Source: Candidatus Aminicenantota bacterium (lineage in GTDB: Bacteria; Acidobacteriota; Aminicenantia; UBA2199). Taken from it: a DNA stretch of 64,000 bases. The stretch is from the NCBI GenBank assembly GCA_029938635.1, contig JAOZUQ010000001.1:78880-142879 (forward strand). Direction: 5' to 3'. Positions 7,287 through 18,007 of the stretch are shown here, one piece after another (the stretch's first letter is position 1; each line of letters starts with the position of its first letter). Position numbers and translations under genes: made by a program. The notes below the pieces were generated by a model. It was given only the letters and a program-made list of their open reading frames with translations. It did no database searches and was not told where the DNA came from.

Positions 7287-8837
7287 TTAAATACTAATTT
7301 TTTTGATCTTTCTTTTTCCCGAATAAACAAGATCAAAGATTACTCTGGAAACAAAAACCGCCGTGAACATACTCGCTATAATACCGATCATCAATGTTAC
7401 TGAAAATCCCTGGATCGGCCCTGTTCCGAACTGAAACAGGAATACAGCGGCAATTATTGTTGTCAGGTTAGCATCAAAAATAGTCACGAATGCTTTTTTA
7501 AATCCGGAATCGATCGCCGATTTCGGAGCCTTTCCGGCCCTCAGATCTTCCTTTATCTTTTCAAAGACCAGAACATTAGCATCAACTGACATACCTATAG
7601 TCAGAATAATGCCGGCAATACCGGGGACAGTAAGTGTCGCCTCGAAGTAGGCCATTACTCCCATAAGGATGATCAGATTGAATACAAGCGCAACTACGGC
7701 GTTTATTCCAGCTCCCCTGTAAAAGAACAGCATAAACAACATGACCAGAATAAGACCGATAATTGACGCATAGATCCCTTTCCGGATAGAGTCAGCACCG
7801 AGAGATGGGCCGATCGTCCTTTCTTCAAGGTACTTCAAAGGTGCAGGTAATGCACCGGATCTTAATACAAGTGCCATATCGTTCACTTCTTCAATTGTAT
7901 ACGAACCGGTAATTATGTTGTCGTAAGAAAGCACATCGTTTATGGTTGGTGCGGTTTCGATCCTTTCATCCAGAACAACAGCCATTCTCTTCCCTATATT
8001 TGCCGAAGAAAATTTTCTTATTTTGCTGGCCCCCTGAGAATTCAGTGTGAAACTGACTGCAGGCGCACCGTAACTGTCCTGACCTCTCTTCGCACTCTTG
8101 AGATCTTTTCCACTTATAACGGTAGATGTTTTAAGTATATAATACCCTTTGTCCATCCTTCGCGGATTAGTTTTAAAAACTTTCATGTCATCAGGTAAAA
8201 CACCACCCTGATCTTTTATTGCATCTTCTTCTGTCGTGAACGGACCTGATATTACTGCCCGAAACTCCAACATGGCTGTATTCTTGATAAGGCCTTTCAC
8301 CCTTCCGGGATCATCGACACCAGGAAGTTGAACAAGGATCTTGTCCCCGCCACCGAGTCCTATCTTCTGGATGGCAGCATTTGAGACACCAAACTCATCT
8401 ATCCTGTTCCTGATTGTCTCAATTGCCTGGTCTATAGAAAGATCTCTCATCCTCATTTCAACATTAGGGATCAGAGATAACGTAATCTGTGTTCCTGCAA
8501 AAACATACTCATAATCCTTGAACTCATCATCAAGGATATCTTTAACCATTCTCTCATCATCAAGGGATATTCCATACACTTCAACTTTATTTGTCCCTAC
8601 TCTTCTTATGGTTTCGTATTTGATGCTTGACTCTTTTAGAAGGGTCTTTAATTGTTCAATACTCTGCTCAGTCTGAATCTCAATAGCTTTGTCAGCCTGG
8701 ACCTCAAGCACCAGATGCATCCCGCCTTTAAGATCAAGCCCGAGGTTGATCTTTTTGTCAGGCGGATAAAGCATCAGAATAGAGAACCCTATTACCAACA
8801 CTATCAATCCGATCTTCCACATATTTGAATTATTCAT
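7287..8837 (-). CDS. secD: Protein translocase subunit SecD
   Basis: A 516-residue inner-membrane protein, partner of SecF. N-terminal membrane segment at about 7-25, followed by the signature LGLDLKGGMHLVLEV. The large periplasmic domain contains RNRIDEFGVSNAAIQKIG and VQLPGV. Five membrane segments follow from about residue 360, with GMSVDANVLVFEKIKED, the conserved motif of the fourth segment. It is shorter than the E. coli protein (about 615), as in many other phyla. A GGAGGAG site precedes the ATG. It sits 51 bp downstream of yajC in the usual yajC-secD-secF order. Confidence 0.97.
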   Translation of the reverse strand: MNNSNMWKIGLIVLVIGFSILMLYPPDKKINLGLDLKGGMHLVLEVQADKAIEIQTEQSIEQLKTLLKESSIKYETIRRVGTNKVEVYGISLDDERMVKDILDDEFKDYEYVFAGTQITLSLIPNVEMRMRDLSIDQAIETIRNRIDEFGVSNAAIQKIGLGGGDKILVQLPGVDDPGRVKGLIKNTAMLEFRAVISGPFTTEEDAIKDQGGVLPDDMKVFKTNPRRMDKGYYILKTSTVISGKDLKSAKRGQDSYGAPAVSFTLNSQGASKIRKFSSANIGKRMAVVLDERIETAPTINDVLSYDNIITGSYTIEEVNDMALVLRSGALPAPLKYLEERTIGPSLGADSIRKGIYASIIGLILVMLFMLFFYRGAGINAVVALVFNLIILMGVMAYFEATLTVPGIAGIILTIGMSVDANVLVFEKIKEDLRAGKAPKSAIDSGFKKAFVTIFDANLTTIIAAVFLFQFGTGPIQGFSVTLMIGIIASMFTAVFVSRVIFDLVYSGKRKIKKISI

Positions 8838-8888
8838 TTTCTCCTCCAGAAATTAAGGATTTATTAAAACCGGGATCTATTTTCCTTT

Positions 8889-9218
8889 TCAGGATTTTGG
8901 AGCCTCTCCGCCTGGTGGGATCACAGCGGAAATAGACGTTTTTGTTATCTGGACCTTTGTATTTTTATCAATCTCTATCTCTATCCTGTCCTCCAACACA
9001 CGAGTAACAGTTCCAAATATACCACCAGCAGTGACAACTCTTTCTCCACCTTTCAGTGATCCGATCAGTTCCTGGTGTTGTTTTTGCTTTTTTCTGGAAG
9101 GCATAATGATTAAAAAATAAAAGATCACAAAAATTATTACGAAAGGAATTAAAGCGCTAATCATACTCGGTTGCTGTTGGGCAGTGCCACCTGCTGCAGC
9201 TTGTCCGTATAAAAACAT
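8889..9218 (-). CDS. yajC: Preprotein translocase accessory subunit YajC
   Basis: A 109-residue single-pass protein that associates with SecDF. A membrane segment at about 20-42 (ISALIPFVIIFVIFYFLII) is followed by MPSRKKQKQHQELI and a small beta domain with GERVVTAGGIFGTVTRV, diagnostic of YajC. I chose the ATG at 9218 because the GGAG at 9226-9229 is seven nucleotides upstream. The in-frame ATG at 9224, which overlaps the tgt stop, has only one nucleotide between GGAG and the start. The longer form would be 111 residues. Confidence 0.93.
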   Translation of the reverse strand: MFLYGQAAAGGTAQQQPSMISALIPFVIIFVIFYFLIIMPSRKKQKQHQELIGSLKGGERVVTAGGIFGTVTRVLEDRIEIEIDKNTKVQITKTSISAVIPPGGEAPKS

Positions 9219-9220
9219 GG

Positions 9221-10956
<1,736 letters not shown>

Positions 10957-10979
10957 AAATATATCCTGTAATTCCCTTT

Positions 10980-11888
10980 TTAACTTCCTGTCCTTTCCAT
11001 GAACAACCTGAATGTATTATCCATCAACATTGCCACTGTCATAAGTCCGACTCCACCGGGTACAGGTGTATAAAAAGACGATTTCTTAAATGCCTCAGGA
11101 TGTATATCTCCTGTGATCGCATATCCTTTTTTTTTAAATTTTTCGATCTCCTGCGGAGTGCAGAACTCCTCTGCTTCTTCGCGGGTATCGACCCTGTTTA
11201 TCCCTACATCGATAAGAATTGCTCCATCTTTAACCATATCAGCCTTTACAAAACCGGGGCTCCCTATTGCCGAAACTATCATATCTGCCCCGGAAAGTAT
11301 ATCCGGTATGTTTTTTGTTCTTGAATGGCAGATTGTTACTGTGGCATTTCGATTGGTCAGCATACTTGCCATTGGCTTTCCAACAATATAACTCCTCCCC
11401 AGAACCACACAATTCACCCCGGAAACATCAATGTTGAATTCATCGAGCATTCTGACAACACCAGAGGGGGTACATGGATATATATTTGTCCTTCCCAGCA
11501 TAATTTTTCCCAGATTGACAGGATGAAATCTGTCGACATCCTTTTGCGGATCTATCATGTCAAGATATTTCCATGTATCGAATCCGTCAGGGAGAGGAAG
11601 CTGCACGAGTATTCCATCCGTATTATTATCTTTGTTAAGCCTGGAAATTACGGAAGTCAACTCTTCATCAGAGACTGAACTTCCGAGAGATATCACTTCA
11701 GATCTGAATCCCAGTTTTTTTGCTTTTCTCTCCTTACTTCTGACATAGATAGCTGATGCAGGATCATCTCCGACTATTACAACTGCAAGTCCCGGAGGCC
11801 TTCCCGCTTTTTCTATAAAAGATACCGATTCATTCTTAATATTTTCAAGAACCTTTGTTGAAACCATTTTGCCATCAAGCATTCCCAT
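10980..11888 (-). CDS. folD: Bifunctional methylenetetrahydrofolate dehydrogenase/cyclohydrolase
   Basis: FolD interconverts 5,10-methylene-, methenyl- and 10-formyl-tetrahydrofolate. It is 302 residues (usual 280-300). The motif YVRSKERKAKKLG holds the catalytic Lys; ILVQLPLP and the KDVDRFHP segment bind folate. The NADP site is VVLGRSYIVGKPMASML, and the C-terminal PVPGGVGLMTVAML is diagnostic. GGAGG sits four bases before the ATG and a promoter lies 32 bp upstream. First gene of folD-SDR-tgt-yajC-secD-secF. Confidence 0.97.
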   Translation of the reverse strand: MGMLDGKMVSTKVLENIKNESVSFIEKAGRPPGLAVVIVGDDPASAIYVRSKERKAKKLGFRSEVISLGSSVSDEELTSVISRLNKDNNTDGILVQLPLPDGFDTWKYLDMIDPQKDVDRFHPVNLGKIMLGRTNIYPCTPSGVVRMLDEFNIDVSGVNCVVLGRSYIVGKPMASMLTNRNATVTICHSRTKNIPDILSGADMIVSAIGSPGFVKADMVKDGAILIDVGINRVDTREEAEEFCTPQEIEKFKKKGYAITGDIHPEAFKKSSFYTPVPGGVGLMTVAMLMDNTFRLFMERTGS

Positions 11889-11920
11889 TTTTCCTCCGGA
11901 AAAATACAGACCAATATCTT

Positions 11921-11949
11921 ATTATATCACTGTAAAACATATCTTTGAA
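11921..11949 (-). promoter_or_regulatory. Promoter of the folD-tgt-secDF operon
   Basis: TATAAT (11921-11926, minus strand) preceded by TTCAAA (11944-11949) with a 17-nt spacer. The leader of about 25 nt contains the GGAGG site of folD. Confidence 0.6.
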
Positions 11950-11973
11950 GCGGGTTTAAAAACATGAGTTGTT

Positions 11974-12082
11974 CGACCCTCACCCCTAACCCACAGCCCA
12001 GGCTGCTTTCTCTTCTCCAAAGCGAATTCACCTTGTCTCCCAAGGGTAGAGGAGGAAGAGTTTTTTGTTCAGCTGTGGGCTG
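11974..12082. repeat. Degenerate interspersed palindromic sequence
   Basis: The non-coding stretch between the DUF1015 gene and folD contains CCCTCACCCCTAACCC and CTCCCAAGGGTAGAGG, the layout of the CCCTCACCC...CTCTCCC-N-GGGAG repeats scattered through many bacterial genomes. An 8-bp inverted repeat (CCCACAGC at 11990-11997 and GCTGTGGG at 12072-12079) encloses it. A related copy is at 60035-60070. It could act as a weak hairpin downstream of the DUF1015 gene; no T-tract is seen. Confidence 0.5.
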
Positions 12083-12100
12083 AATACGATGAACCTCCTA

Positions 12101-13339
12101 TCAGTCCAGCATGTGTGTTATCAGTCCGGACCTGAGTTTCGGTTCGAACCATGTACACTTCGGAGGCATGATATTGCCTGAGTCGGCAACATCGAATAAT
12201 TCCTCAATGGAAGTGGGGTATAGGGAAAAAGCCAGTTTGAATTTTTTATTATCAACAAGTTTTTCAAGTTCTTCCGTTCCTCTGATTCCACCTACGAAAT
12301 CCACCCTTTTATCCGTTCTGGGATTTGATATTCCCCAGACATAATCCAGAGCATTATTCTGAAGTATCGCAGCATCAAGAGAATCAACCGGATGTCCTGC
12401 ATCATAACTGTCCGGCCTGGCTTTCAGCAGATACCATTTCCCATCAATATACATGCAGAACTCTTTATTATTTGACGGCTCTTTCAGGTCGGTCTCTTCA
12501 TATGTGAATTTGTCGGAGAGCTTCAGAAACAGCTCGGCTTTACACATCCCGTTCATATCTTTCAGGACCCTGTTGTAAGAGAGTATCTTCATCTGGTTGT
12601 GAGGGAATATGACAGAGAGGAAAAAGTTATACTCTTCATCACCGGTATGGCCTGGATTATCTTTTTCTCTCTCAAGTTTAATATTAGTTCCCGAAGCAGA
12701 CCTGTGATGGCCGTCTGCTACATAAAGAAATTCGATTTTTTCAAAAGATCTTTTTATTGAATTGATCATTTCCCTATCTGTTACCAGGTAAAGGATGTGA
12801 TGAACCTCATCATCGGTCGTGAAATCATATTCAGGCTCCGATTCCATACATTTGTTCATAAGTCCGGAAATATTTTCCTCATCTTTGAATGTTAAAAATA
12901 CAGGCCCGGTGTTGGCATTCAGAGTTCTGATATGGCGCATCCTGTCTTTCTCTTTATCTTCCCTGGTTAATTCATGTTTTTTTATTTTGTCATCAATATA
13001 ATCCTGTGCAGATGCACCGGCAACAAGTCCGGTCTGAGTATGGCCCATCCATTCCTGTTGGTATATGTAGAAGTATCTTGCATTGTCCTGGATCAGGACA
13101 CCTTCTTTGAGAAATTTTGAAAAGTTCTCAGCCGCTTTCTCATAGACCTCATCGGAATAATGGTCGATATCTGCAGGAAGATCTATTTCAGGTTTAACAA
13201 CATGTAGAAAAGAATACTCGTTGCCTGATGCAAAATCCCTGGCTTCCTCCGAGTTCAAAACATCATACGGCGGGGATGCGACTTTCTCTGCTAACTCTTT
13301 TTTTGGTCTTACTCCTTTAAAAGGTTCAATTCTGGCCAT
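12101..13339 (-). CDS. DUF1015 family protein
   Basis: A 412-residue soluble protein. The N-terminus ARIEPFKGVRPKK followed by SPPYDVLNSEEAR is the hallmark of DUF1015. Other family features are FYIYQQEW, the EDKEKDRMRHIRTLNANTGPV region and the VADGHHR motif near residue 216 (IEFLYVADGHHRSAS). DUF1015 proteins resemble the SbnI serine kinase/ParB-like fold and often sit near amino-acid genes; the true reaction here is unknown. GGAGG precedes the ATG, and a consensus promoter lies upstream. It is monocistronic and divergent from folK. Confidence 0.88.
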   Translation of the reverse strand: MARIEPFKGVRPKKELAEKVASPPYDVLNSEEARDFASGNEYSFLHVVKPEIDLPADIDHYSDEVYEKAAENFSKFLKEGVLIQDNARYFYIYQQEWMGHTQTGLVAGASAQDYIDDKIKKHELTREDKEKDRMRHIRTLNANTGPVFLTFKDEENISGLMNKCMESEPEYDFTTDDEVHHILYLVTDREMINSIKRSFEKIEFLYVADGHHRSASGTNIKLEREKDNPGHTGDEEYNFFLSVIFPHNQMKILSYNRVLKDMNGMCKAELFLKLSDKFTYEETDLKEPSNNKEFCMYIDGKWYLLKARPDSYDAGHPVDSLDAAILQNNALDYVWGISNPRTDKRVDFVGGIRGTEELEKLVDNKKFKLAFSLYPTSIEELFDVADSGNIMPPKCTWFEPKLRSGLITHMLD

Positions 13340-13356
13340 TTTTCCTCCAAGAAGTT

Positions 13357-13384
13357 ATTATAGTAAATCGATCATTGTTGTCAA
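13357..13384 (-). promoter_or_regulatory. Promoter of the DUF1015 gene
   Basis: TTGACA (13379-13384) and TATAAT (13357-13362) on the minus strand, 16 nt apart, both matching consensus. The leader is about ten bases and includes GGAGG. Confidence 0.8.
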
Positions 13385-13424
13385 CATTTAGAAATTCAGG
13401 AAAATTTATGTGATAATTCAATAA

Positions 13425-13928
13425 ATGAAATATATTTTTTCTCTGGGAAGTAATATTGGGGACAGGTACAAATTTATCAGAAGTGGGGTTGAGTTCCTTT
13501 CCGGATTCGGGACAATTATCTCTGAATCTTTGATTTATGAAACAAGTCCGGTTGGAATGGGAGATCATGCAAGCCCGTTCCTGAATTCGATTCTTGTTCT
13601 GGAATCAGGTATAAAGCCTGATGATATGCTCAGGTCAATAAAACAATTTGAACAAAATACAGGCAGGGATCCGGCGAATTCTCATCTGCAGCCGAGAGAG
13701 ATCGATATAGATATTCTCTTCGCGGGTGATCTGATCATAAATACTTCTATTATTACAATTCCTCACACTGAAATTGAGAATCGAAAATTTGTTCTGGAAC
13801 CTATGAACGAAATAATCCCGGATTTCACACATCCGGTTTCAGGGATATCAATAAGGGAATTATTAAATAATCTTGTGTCTGATGAAAAAGTCAGTCTGTA
13901 TAAATTACAGGACAAAAAAACTATTTAA
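13425..13928 (+). CDS. folK: 2-amino-4-hydroxy-6-hydroxymethyldihydropteridine pyrophosphokinase
   Basis: HPPK transfers pyrophosphate from ATP to hydroxymethyl-dihydropterin in folate synthesis. It is 167 residues, the normal size. The N-terminus YIFSLGSNIGDR, the segment YETSPVG, and the motif PREIDIDILFAGD (Mg-binding Asp pair) are diagnostic. PHTEIENRKFVLEPMNEI follows, with the family's usual HPxxxxRxFVLxPL order slightly changed (His kept, Pro before His). There is no Shine-Dalgarno. A TG-N-GATAAT extended -10 element at 13409-13417 ends seven bases before the ATG, so the mRNA is probably leaderless. It overlaps the convergent thioredoxin-like gene by four bases. Confidence 0.93.
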   Translation: MKYIFSLGSNIGDRYKFIRSGVEFLSGFGTIISESLIYETSPVGMGDHASPFLNSILVLESGIKPDDMLRSIKQFEQNTGRDPANSHLQPREIDIDILFAGDLIINTSIITIPHTEIENRKFVLEPMNEIIPDFTHPVSGISIRELLNNLVSDEKVSLYKLQDKKTI

Positions 13929-14371
13929 AATACTATTTCAAGAAAATCTTCTTCGAGTGTTTTTTTAGGATTTTCTATAATTCGCCCTATCTCTTCCCCA
14001 TCTTTAAAAAAGATAAATGTAGGTACCCGTTCAACCTTCAACTGTTCATGATAATATTTTTCACCGGGTTTTTTTCTCCCAACTGTAAAATAATTAACCA
14101 CAATACCTGATTCACCGATCTCATCAAGTATTCTCAAAAAAGGAGGGACATTATGTTCAGAATCACCACACCAGAAAGCAAAATATACATCAATAGAGTC
14201 TAATTTATCATTTTTCAATTTTAAAACATCAATTATACCGGGATCGAACAAATATTCCTCATACATCTGTTTCCACAATGGTTTTTCAAAAACAGCGTCA
14301 CGTCCGCTCTTCTCCGCAGAGATTAAAACAACGGATAACAATAATATTAATAAAATAAATTTTTTCATCAA
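13925..14371 (-). CDS. Secreted thioredoxin-fold protein with a single active-site cysteine
   Basis: A 148-residue protein with a signal peptide at residues 1-19 (MKKFILLILLLSVVLISA) and a thioredoxin-like domain. The usual WCGPC is replaced by FWCGDSEHN, so the second cysteine is missing; the cis-proline region VPTFIFFKDGEEIGRI is intact. A dithiol oxidoreductase role is therefore unlikely; a monothiol or chaperone-like periplasmic role is possible. Last gene of the PP2C-kinase-FHA operon, overlapping the FHA gene by four bases (ATGA). Confidence 0.78.
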   Translation of the reverse strand: MMKKFILLILLLSVVLISAEKSGRDAVFEKPLWKQMYEEYLFDPGIIDVLKLKNDKLDSIDVYFAFWCGDSEHNVPPFLRILDEIGESGIVVNYFTVGRKKPGEKYYHEQLKVERVPTFIFFKDGEEIGRIIENPKKTLEEDFLEIVF

Positions 14372-14847
14372 AACATCCTGACGTTATGAACTATGAGTTT
14401 TACCGTCCCTTTTTTCCCAAGTGAAATAACCGCTCCATCCTCAAGTACCTGATCAATGATTTTGATCCCATTCAGGTAAATTCCGTTAGTTGAATTGTGA
14501 TCAATTATTTTCAGTTTATTCCCGGCTCTGTAGAAAGAACAATGGAGTTTCGAAATGATCGGTTCAGCTATAATGATACCTACTTTAGAAGGATCCCGCC
14601 CAACACTTATCCCCTCATCAGACACTCTGTACGAAGATATTTTCTCTCCGTTAACAAGGACATCTATCTCATTAAAAACAGCTTTTTTCTCAGAAGCCTC
14701 AGAGGGCTTTTCCACAGAAATACCTTCGACCATAGTTTCTTCCGGAAAAGAAACTGGCGTATCACCCTTGAAAAACTCTTTTTTCCTTTCATAACGTGGT
14801 TCAAACTTCTTTTTTTTGGAAAACTTCTTGAAAAATTTTTTAAACAT
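14368..14847 (-). CDS. FHA domain protein
   Basis: A 159-residue protein. The first 40 residues are very basic (FKKFFKKFSKKKKF); an FHA phosphothreonine-binding domain occupies about 65-155. Key FHA residues are visible: VGRDPSKVG (Gly-Arg), the SKLHCSF motif (Ser and His) and NSTNGIYLNG. There is no membrane segment, but the basic N-terminus could contact the membrane or nucleic acid. It starts two bases after the kinase stop codon, so it is a likely phosphothreonine reader or substrate of that kinase. Confidence 0.88.
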   Translation of the reverse strand: MFKKFFKKFSKKKKFEPRYERKKEFFKGDTPVSFPEETMVEGISVEKPSEASEKKAVFNEIDVLVNGEKISSYRVSDEGISVGRDPSKVGIIIAEPIISKLHCSFYRAGNKLKIIDHNSTNGIYLNGIKIIDQVLEDGAVISLGKKGTVKLIVHNVRMF

Positions 14848-14849
14848 GA

Positions 14850-16685
14850 TTAAACCCCTAAGATATATTTGTTGATAAATTCCGAAATAAACTTCTCTCC
14901 TTTCCGGCTTTTCCTCCTTAAAATAAATACATGTTTTTTTACCTTCCCCTTTACATAGAAAGAGATTTCTATACCGAAGTTTCCTTTCCTCTTTTTAACA
15001 GCTTTTATCGTATCTGATGTAACAGCAAAACTATGTAAACGCTTGGTGACAGAATTGAAGATTATAAGATCTTTTTTTAGAATTATCTGACCCGAGCACC
15101 CTTTATTAAAAAAACCATGCCTGTGATAGAATCTCAAAACAACCGATCCCCCTTTATTAACAGAAGTCTTCCAATATTCCTCCGTTTCCGGGAATTTCCC
15201 CTGAATGAATTTAATCTTGCCTGCGATTGAATAAAGATCGGGATTTTTAACACCCGATTCAATAAGCTTAAAGATACTAGTATCCGCTTCTTTGAAATTA
15301 CGTTGTTCCACCAGTTTTCTCAACCTGATGAATTCTGCTTCAAGGTTGACATCAGTCAGTTTCACTTTTGATGTCAAAACATCTTTTTCCCCTGTATCTT
15401 TCCCCTCTGCCTGACTATCAGGTTCCGGATCATTTATGATCTTTTTTTCTACCGGTTTTTTTTCTTCTGTTCTGACAGGTTTTTCTATCCTCTTGCTAAT
15501 CGTTTTTCCGGGCTTTTTCTCAGGAAGATTTTCAATTACCTTTTTTTTAACCGGCTTACTCTCAATAACTTCTTTTTCTACCGGATCAGAATTTTCCTCA
15601 TTTTTTAAATCCTCACTAATTTTATCAGACCGGGCGGGATCTTTCTCTGTAATCACGACCGGAGTCACCAATTCGGTACTTTTCGGTGGTGGAGTTTTCT
15701 CTTTTAATACTAAGAAATAAAATGCTGCGCCAGCAAGACAGGCAAACAGGGCGGAAAGAGTCCCCAGGAGAAGCTTTTTCCCTTTTTTCCCTGGAATCCC
15801 AATAGCCTCGATTTTAGTAAGCTGGTTATTCCCGCTATTTGTAATAACAGTTTCAGATATTTTGTTCTCTATCTCCTCAATTGCTGCAAGCATCTCAGTT
15901 GCAGACTGAAATCTTTTTTCAGGTTTTTTCTGCAATGCCTTCAAAATGAATTTTTCTACTTTTGAACCTATTTCCGGATTGAAGATTGAGGGTCTCGGAG
16001 GTGGAGTCTCAAGATGAGCTTTCTGAACCTGGAAATCTGAATTTGTTTCCGAATCGAAAGGCACTTTTCCTGTTACCATCTCGAAGAAAGTTATCCCGAC
16101 CGAGTAAAGATCGGAACGAAAATCTATTTTCTCTCCAACAATCTGTTCCGGAGGTGTATACCAGGGAGTTCCAAGCAGCATTCCTGTCTTTGTAAGTCCC
16201 TGCTTCCCGAAAACCTTGGCTATCCCGAAGTCTGAAAGCTTTACCTGGTTTTCATTATCAATAAGTATATTTGCAGGTTTTATATCACGATGTATTATAT
16301 TTCTTGAATGGGAATATTCCAAAGCCTTGAGGATCTGCTTTAAATAATATGTTGCATCACTTATAGATAAAATATTCTGTTCCCTGAGCAGAACCTTCAA
16401 ATTCTTACCATCAACATATTCCATTGCAATAACATTCTCATCATCGATCTTGGTGAAACTGAAAACAGTAACAATGTTAGGATGATTCATCTGCCCCTGG
16501 GTCATCGCCTCAACTTTAAACCTTTCCATAAGCTGGAAATTACTTGCAAGTTCCGAGTGTATGACTTTAAGAGCAACTTCGCGGTTGAGCATTGTATCAA
16601 TAGCATAAAAGATCGTACCCATACCGCCACGCCCTATCTCAGCTTTTATTTGAAAATCACCTTGAGTTTGCCCTACTTTTATCAT
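14850..16685 (-). CDS. Membrane-anchored Hanks-type Ser/Thr protein kinase
   Basis: A 611-residue kinase. The catalytic domain spans about 10-275, with GRGGMGTIF glycine loop, the ATP-binding Lys in VALKVI (residue 40), HRDIKPANIL (132-140), DFG (152-154) and GTPWYTPPE (172-180). All catalytic residues are present, so it should be active. A membrane segment at about 308-328 (LLLGTLSALFACLAGAAFYF) leads to a Pro/Lys/Glu-rich linker and a C-terminal region from 440 with TPR-like helices and a basic beta-rich end. That last part resembles sensor regions of other kinases without a named match. It overlaps the PP2C gene by four bases, so kinase and phosphatase are made together. Confidence 0.93.
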   Translation of the reverse strand: MIKVGQTQGDFQIKAEIGRGGMGTIFYAIDTMLNREVALKVIHSELASNFQLMERFKVEAMTQGQMNHPNIVTVFSFTKIDDENVIAMEYVDGKNLKVLLREQNILSISDATYYLKQILKALEYSHSRNIIHRDIKPANILIDNENQVKLSDFGIAKVFGKQGLTKTGMLLGTPWYTPPEQIVGEKIDFRSDLYSVGITFFEMVTGKVPFDSETNSDFQVQKAHLETPPPRPSIFNPEIGSKVEKFILKALQKKPEKRFQSATEMLAAIEEIENKISETVITNSGNNQLTKIEAIGIPGKKGKKLLLGTLSALFACLAGAAFYFLVLKEKTPPPKSTELVTPVVITEKDPARSDKISEDLKNEENSDPVEKEVIESKPVKKKVIENLPEKKPGKTISKRIEKPVRTEEKKPVEKKIINDPEPDSQAEGKDTGEKDVLTSKVKLTDVNLEAEFIRLRKLVEQRNFKEADTSIFKLIESGVKNPDLYSIAGKIKFIQGKFPETEEYWKTSVNKGGSVVLRFYHRHGFFNKGCSGQIILKKDLIIFNSVTKRLHSFAVTSDTIKAVKKRKGNFGIEISFYVKGKVKKHVFILRRKSRKGEKFISEFINKYILGV

Positions 16686-17893
16686 TTTTTTACCAACATT
16701 TTATAAATTTTTTTTTCATCATCAATTGCAACAAGTCCGTTTGAAGCTTTATCAAAGTAAATACTTTCCAGGCTGATCCGGGACTTCCCGAACATGTAAG
16801 TGTTCCTGAAGAGAACATTTCCATTCTCCACAGCAATGAACTCATCTTTTGAGAATATCAACGAGATTGAATCTGAAGTTTTGATCATCAATGTATTCTC
16901 GCTGATAAACTTACTTATATTATCATTGTTTACACTTCCCGGTGACTGTCTCACAAGGTCAAGTTTTTCCTTCTCTTCAAATTCCAGTGGCTTGAAACTG
17001 ATCGCCCTCAGGTCATTTGAAAATGCAGGTACTTTTTCTTTTTTTAATAATAGCGAACCGAATATCAAGAGTGTCATAAAAAGCAATGATATCATCAAAA
17101 ACAGAGACCGGCCTTTCTTTTTCCCGGGAACTTTTATCGGTTCAGTCCGGTGTTTTTTCTCCCCTCCGATCTCAATAATAATGATTGAAATATTATCAAG
17201 TCCACCATTTTTGTTACTCAATGTGATCAATTCATCAACAGCTTTTTCAGGTGGATAGGATTGACAATACTCTTTTATAACATCATCAGTGACCATATCT
17301 GTAAGTCCATCGGAACAGATCAGGAATATATCATTACTCTTTACTTCGATGCCTGTTATCTCGTCCGGATGAAAAGTTTCTCTTGCCCCGAGGGACATAT
17401 ATAGTATATTTTTCTGAGGATGCCGCCTTGCTTCTTCCGGAGTTATCCTCCCCTCTGCAACCATCTTTTCAACAAAAGTATGGTCAGTTGTGATCCTTTT
17501 AATTTTATCATCTCTGACAAGATATATTCTTGAGTCTCCGATGTGTACTATATTCGCTTTAGAATCGGAGATAAGAAGAGTACTGAAAGTCGTCCCCATA
17601 CCCCTTTTATCAAGATCAGTAGTGGCTTTTGTCAAAATAGCAGAATTTGATTTAGTTATCGATTCAAGTAATGATTCTGGAATTGAAGTCCCTTTCTTTC
17701 TGGTCATTTTGTAATGTCTTACAAAAGTTTCAACTCCAAGTTTTGATGCTACATTTCCAGCCTGATGACCACCCATACCGTCAGCGACGATGAAAAGGTG
17801 TTCACTTTCTCTTATTTGTTTTATTGCCAGGAAATCTTCATTATTGTCACGTACTTTACCGATATCAGATTTTCCGCATGAAATTATCTCCAT
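16682..17893 (-). CDS. PP2C-family Ser/Thr protein phosphatase with membrane anchor
   Basis: A 403-residue protein. The N-terminal PP2C domain (1-245) has the metal-binding motifs VRDNNED (15-20), VADGMGGHQAG (37-46), HIGDSRIYL, CSDGLTDMV and GGLDNISIIIIEI. A membrane segment at about 273-293 (LFLMISLLFMTLLIFGSLLL) is followed by about 110 outward residues of beta-rich sequence. It should reverse phosphorylation by the adjacent kinase. First gene of the phosphatase-kinase-FHA-thioredoxin operon. Only a weak ribosome binding site is seen. Confidence 0.92.
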   Translation of the reverse strand: MEIISCGKSDIGKVRDNNEDFLAIKQIRESEHLFIVADGMGGHQAGNVASKLGVETFVRHYKMTRKKGTSIPESLLESITKSNSAILTKATTDLDKRGMGTTFSTLLISDSKANIVHIGDSRIYLVRDDKIKRITTDHTFVEKMVAEGRITPEEARRHPQKNILYMSLGARETFHPDEITGIEVKSNDIFLICSDGLTDMVTDDVIKEYCQSYPPEKAVDELITLSNKNGGLDNISIIIIEIGGEKKHRTEPIKVPGKKKGRSLFLMISLLFMTLLIFGSLLLKKEKVPAFSNDLRAISFKPLEFEEKEKLDLVRQSPGSVNNDNISKFISENTLMIKTSDSISLIFSKDEFIAVENGNVLFRNTYMFGKSRISLESIYFDKASNGLVAIDDEKKIYKMLVKK

Positions 17894-17935
17894 TTCGCCC
17901 TGTTTGTAAAATATATCCTCACCTCTTAGTAAAAA

Positions 17936-17964
17936 TCTTTATCATACAGGATTTTTTTTGTCAA
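17936..17964 (-). promoter_or_regulatory. Possible promoter of the PP2C-kinase-FHA operon
   Basis: A perfect TTGACA at 17959-17964 (minus strand) with TAAAGA 17 nt downstream at 17936-17941. The -10 match is poor (three of six), so the exact start is uncertain. Confidence 0.4.
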
Positions 17965-18007
17965 ACTACCTTTGCTATTATATTTTCCCGATATCAGGGA
18001 TATGATT

